Shown: in pieces, positions 5,657 to 6,563 of the stretch
Layout of the letters: each line of letters opens with the position of its first letter
How positions within the stretch are numbered: the first letter of the stretch is position 1
DNA from: an uncultured Muribaculaceae bacterium
GTDB lineage: Bacteria > Bacteroidota > Bacteroidia > Bacteroidales > Muribaculaceae
Reading direction: 5' to 3'
NCBI GenBank assembly: GCA_947177435.1
Contig: CAMWUM010000108.1
Coordinates: 1 to 6,563, forward strand
DNA length: 6,563 bases
The notes under the pieces: generated by a model
What the model saw: the letters and a program-made list of their open reading frames with translations, nothing else
What the model was told of the DNA's origin: nothing
Databases searched by the model: none
Program-made: the position numbers and the translations under genes

Positions 5657-6563
5657 TCAATCGGCCTCGGGCTTGGGTTCGCCGTCGATCCAGATGTGGC
5701 AGGCGCCCTTGAGGGCCAGGCCGTCCCATACCACCATGCCGCGGCGCATGGCCTCCTCGCCCTCGACGCGGTCGTTGAACTCGCGCTGGGCCGAATAGGT
5801 GTAGTGCACCAGGCGGTCATTGCCGATCAGGGCGCCGCTCTTGCACCATCCGAGCTCGTCGAGAGTGGGCTCGCGTTTGATGTCGATGTCGCCAAATACG
5901 GTGTGGATTCTGGTCACGGCCCATCCCAGCGGGTTGCGGGCGGCGAGGATCTGGATTTCGGGATGGTTGGCAAAGCTGATGTTCTGTATCTGCTCCAGCA
6001 GGTCCTTGCCGGCCAGGAGCGTGCCGCTCTTGGGAGCGTCGGCGCCCGTGAAGAAGTTCTTGGCCAGCGAGATCAACTGCTCGATGGTCCAGGCGCCGGC
6101 GTGCTCGAGAGTGTTCTTGAACTGCCAGCGGAGACCCTCGGTGAAGTACACCCACTGCTCGCCAAGGCGCGGCACGTTGACGGCTATCTTGCCCTTGCGC
6201 CCGGCCCAGAGGGTACGGTTGCCGGCGCGCTTGAAGTTGAGGATGGCCTGCTCGGCTATCATGCTTTGGGTGAATGGGATGCGCTTGCGCTGAGCGTCGA
6301 AGTAGTCGCTCACGATCTGGTTCATGCCGCGTTTCTGCAGGTAGACGGTGGTGGGCTGGGGCACGATGATGTCGGGGTCAACCTCCTTCTGTGTCTCGTA
6401 CATGGCGTTGGCGAGCACCTGCACCTGCGCGCCGGAGGGGATGGCGGGCGTCTTGCATACGGGCGAGGAGGGTGCCGACTTTGGGCCGTTGATGGCTCGC
6501 ACCACAGGGTGGTTGGTGGCCGTGTCGCGGCCCGTGACGAAGAGCATCAGGTCCTGGCCCGGG
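5657..6563 (-). CDS. Probable phage major capsid protein (SU10/DUF5309-like), N-terminus beyond the window
   Basis: The frame is open from the right edge to a TGA at 5657-5659, giving about 302 visible residues. Codons upstream of the ATG at 6545-6547 are also open, so the true start is probably outside. Numbering from that Met, visible features are IPSGAQVQVLANAMYETQ (36-53), TTVYLQKRGMNQIVSDYFDA (66-85), AEQAILNFKRAGNRTLWAGRKG (98-119), YFTEGLRWQF (134-143) and, further on, a strand-rich part with TRIHTVFGDIDIKREP and DELGW. The order (Pro-Gly turn, Gln-containing strand, helical spine, an 'RTLWAG' turn, a TEGLRW block, then a strand of the type 'G.I.I...P') resembles HK97-fold capsid proteins of the SU10 type found in Bacteroidales prophages. 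Capsid subunits self-assemble into the phage head. A lysis cassette follows on the same strand, which supports a phage origin. Another phage structural protein cannot be excluded. Confidence 0.6.
   Translation of the reverse strand, partial: PGQDLMLFVTGRDTATNHPVVRAINGPKSAPSSPVCKTPAIPSGAQVQVLANAMYETQKEVDPDIIVPQPTTVYLQKRGMNQIVSDYFDAQRKRIPFTQSMIAEQAILNFKRAGNRTLWAGRKGKIAVNVPRLGEQWVYFTEGLRWQFKNTLEHAGAWTIEQLISLAKNFFTGADAPKSGTLLAGKDLLEQIQNISFANHPEIQILAARNPLGWAVTRIHTVFGDIDIKREPTLDELGWCKSGALIGNDRLVHYTYSAQREFNDRVEGEEAMRRGMVVWDGLALKGACHIWIDGEPKPEAD

Larger units (their letters stand above)
3979..6563 (-). mobile_element. Prophage-derived segment (structural gene plus lysis cassette), right end outside the window
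   Basis: Five consecutive minus-strand genes have phage character: a capsid-like protein, a holin-like protein, an amidase, a spanin-like protein and a connector-like hypothetical. They end at a terminator, and a housekeeping operon follows at once. No integrase, portal, terminase or tail gene is visible, and no flanking direct repeat can be shown because the other end lies beyond the window. The left boundary is placed at the terminator. The segment could be the end of an intact element or a decayed remnant; the missing tail genes after the connector-like gene favour a remnant. Confidence 0.55.

Noticed and set aside
5533..5820. A 95-codon minus-strand frame across the repeat gap
   Set aside because: It is an alternate frame of the capsid-like gene followed by translated heptad repeats (Asn/Phe/Ile/Leu-rich), with no family resemblance.

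Overview
The window looks like chromosomal DNA from a GC-rich member of the Bacteroidales, possibly Muribaculaceae or a relative. Four things support this. The Mrp ATPase is of the form I associate with Bacteroidetes, without the CxxC pair. There is a TAnnTTTGC-type -7 promoter element ahead of nadB. Start codons lack clear Shine-Dalgarno sequences. The phage proteins resemble those of Bacteroidales prophages. The family assignment is inference from protein character, not from a search. Every gene I can support is on the minus strand, so the window reads from right to left.

Right part (about 6563 down to 3980) is a phage-derived module. In transcription order it has a probable major capsid protein cut by the window edge (5657-6563), a 120-bp AT-rich gap made of heptanucleotide repeats that can form a long hairpin, a 59-aa holin-like membrane protein (5357-5536), an N-acetylmuramoyl-L-alanine amidase endolysin (4746-5360), a membrane-anchored protein with an outer-membrane-like C-terminus that may be a spanin (4418-4828), and a 138-aa phage-type hypothetical, possibly a head-tail connector (4002-4418). 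The four small genes are packed head to tail through ATGA and TAATG junctions and one 83-nt overlap, so they are probably translated together. The module ends in a 31-bp palindrome inside the last gene and a textbook rho-independent terminator that overlaps its stop codon. No tail genes follow. The next gene is a housekeeping gene, so the prophage is either truncated here or this is its natural edge.

Middle part (3955 down to 841) is a housekeeping operon, nadB-mrp-aroQ. A good Bacteroidetes -7 element lies just upstream of nadB. NadB (L-aspartate oxidase) makes iminoaspartate for NAD synthesis, Mrp is a P-loop ATPase of Fe-S cluster assembly, and AroQ is the type II 3-dehydroquinate dehydratase of the shikimate pathway. 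The nadB-mrp gap is 7 bp, and mrp and aroQ overlap by ATGA.

Left part (780 down to 1) has a small GlsB/YeaQ/YmgE-type stress membrane protein, then another array of the same heptanucleotide repeat, then the N-terminal part of a probable glycosyltransferase that seems to start at TTG and runs off the window. There is no gene-free stretch longer than 120 bp. I saw no tRNA, rRNA, CRISPR array, transposase or integrase.
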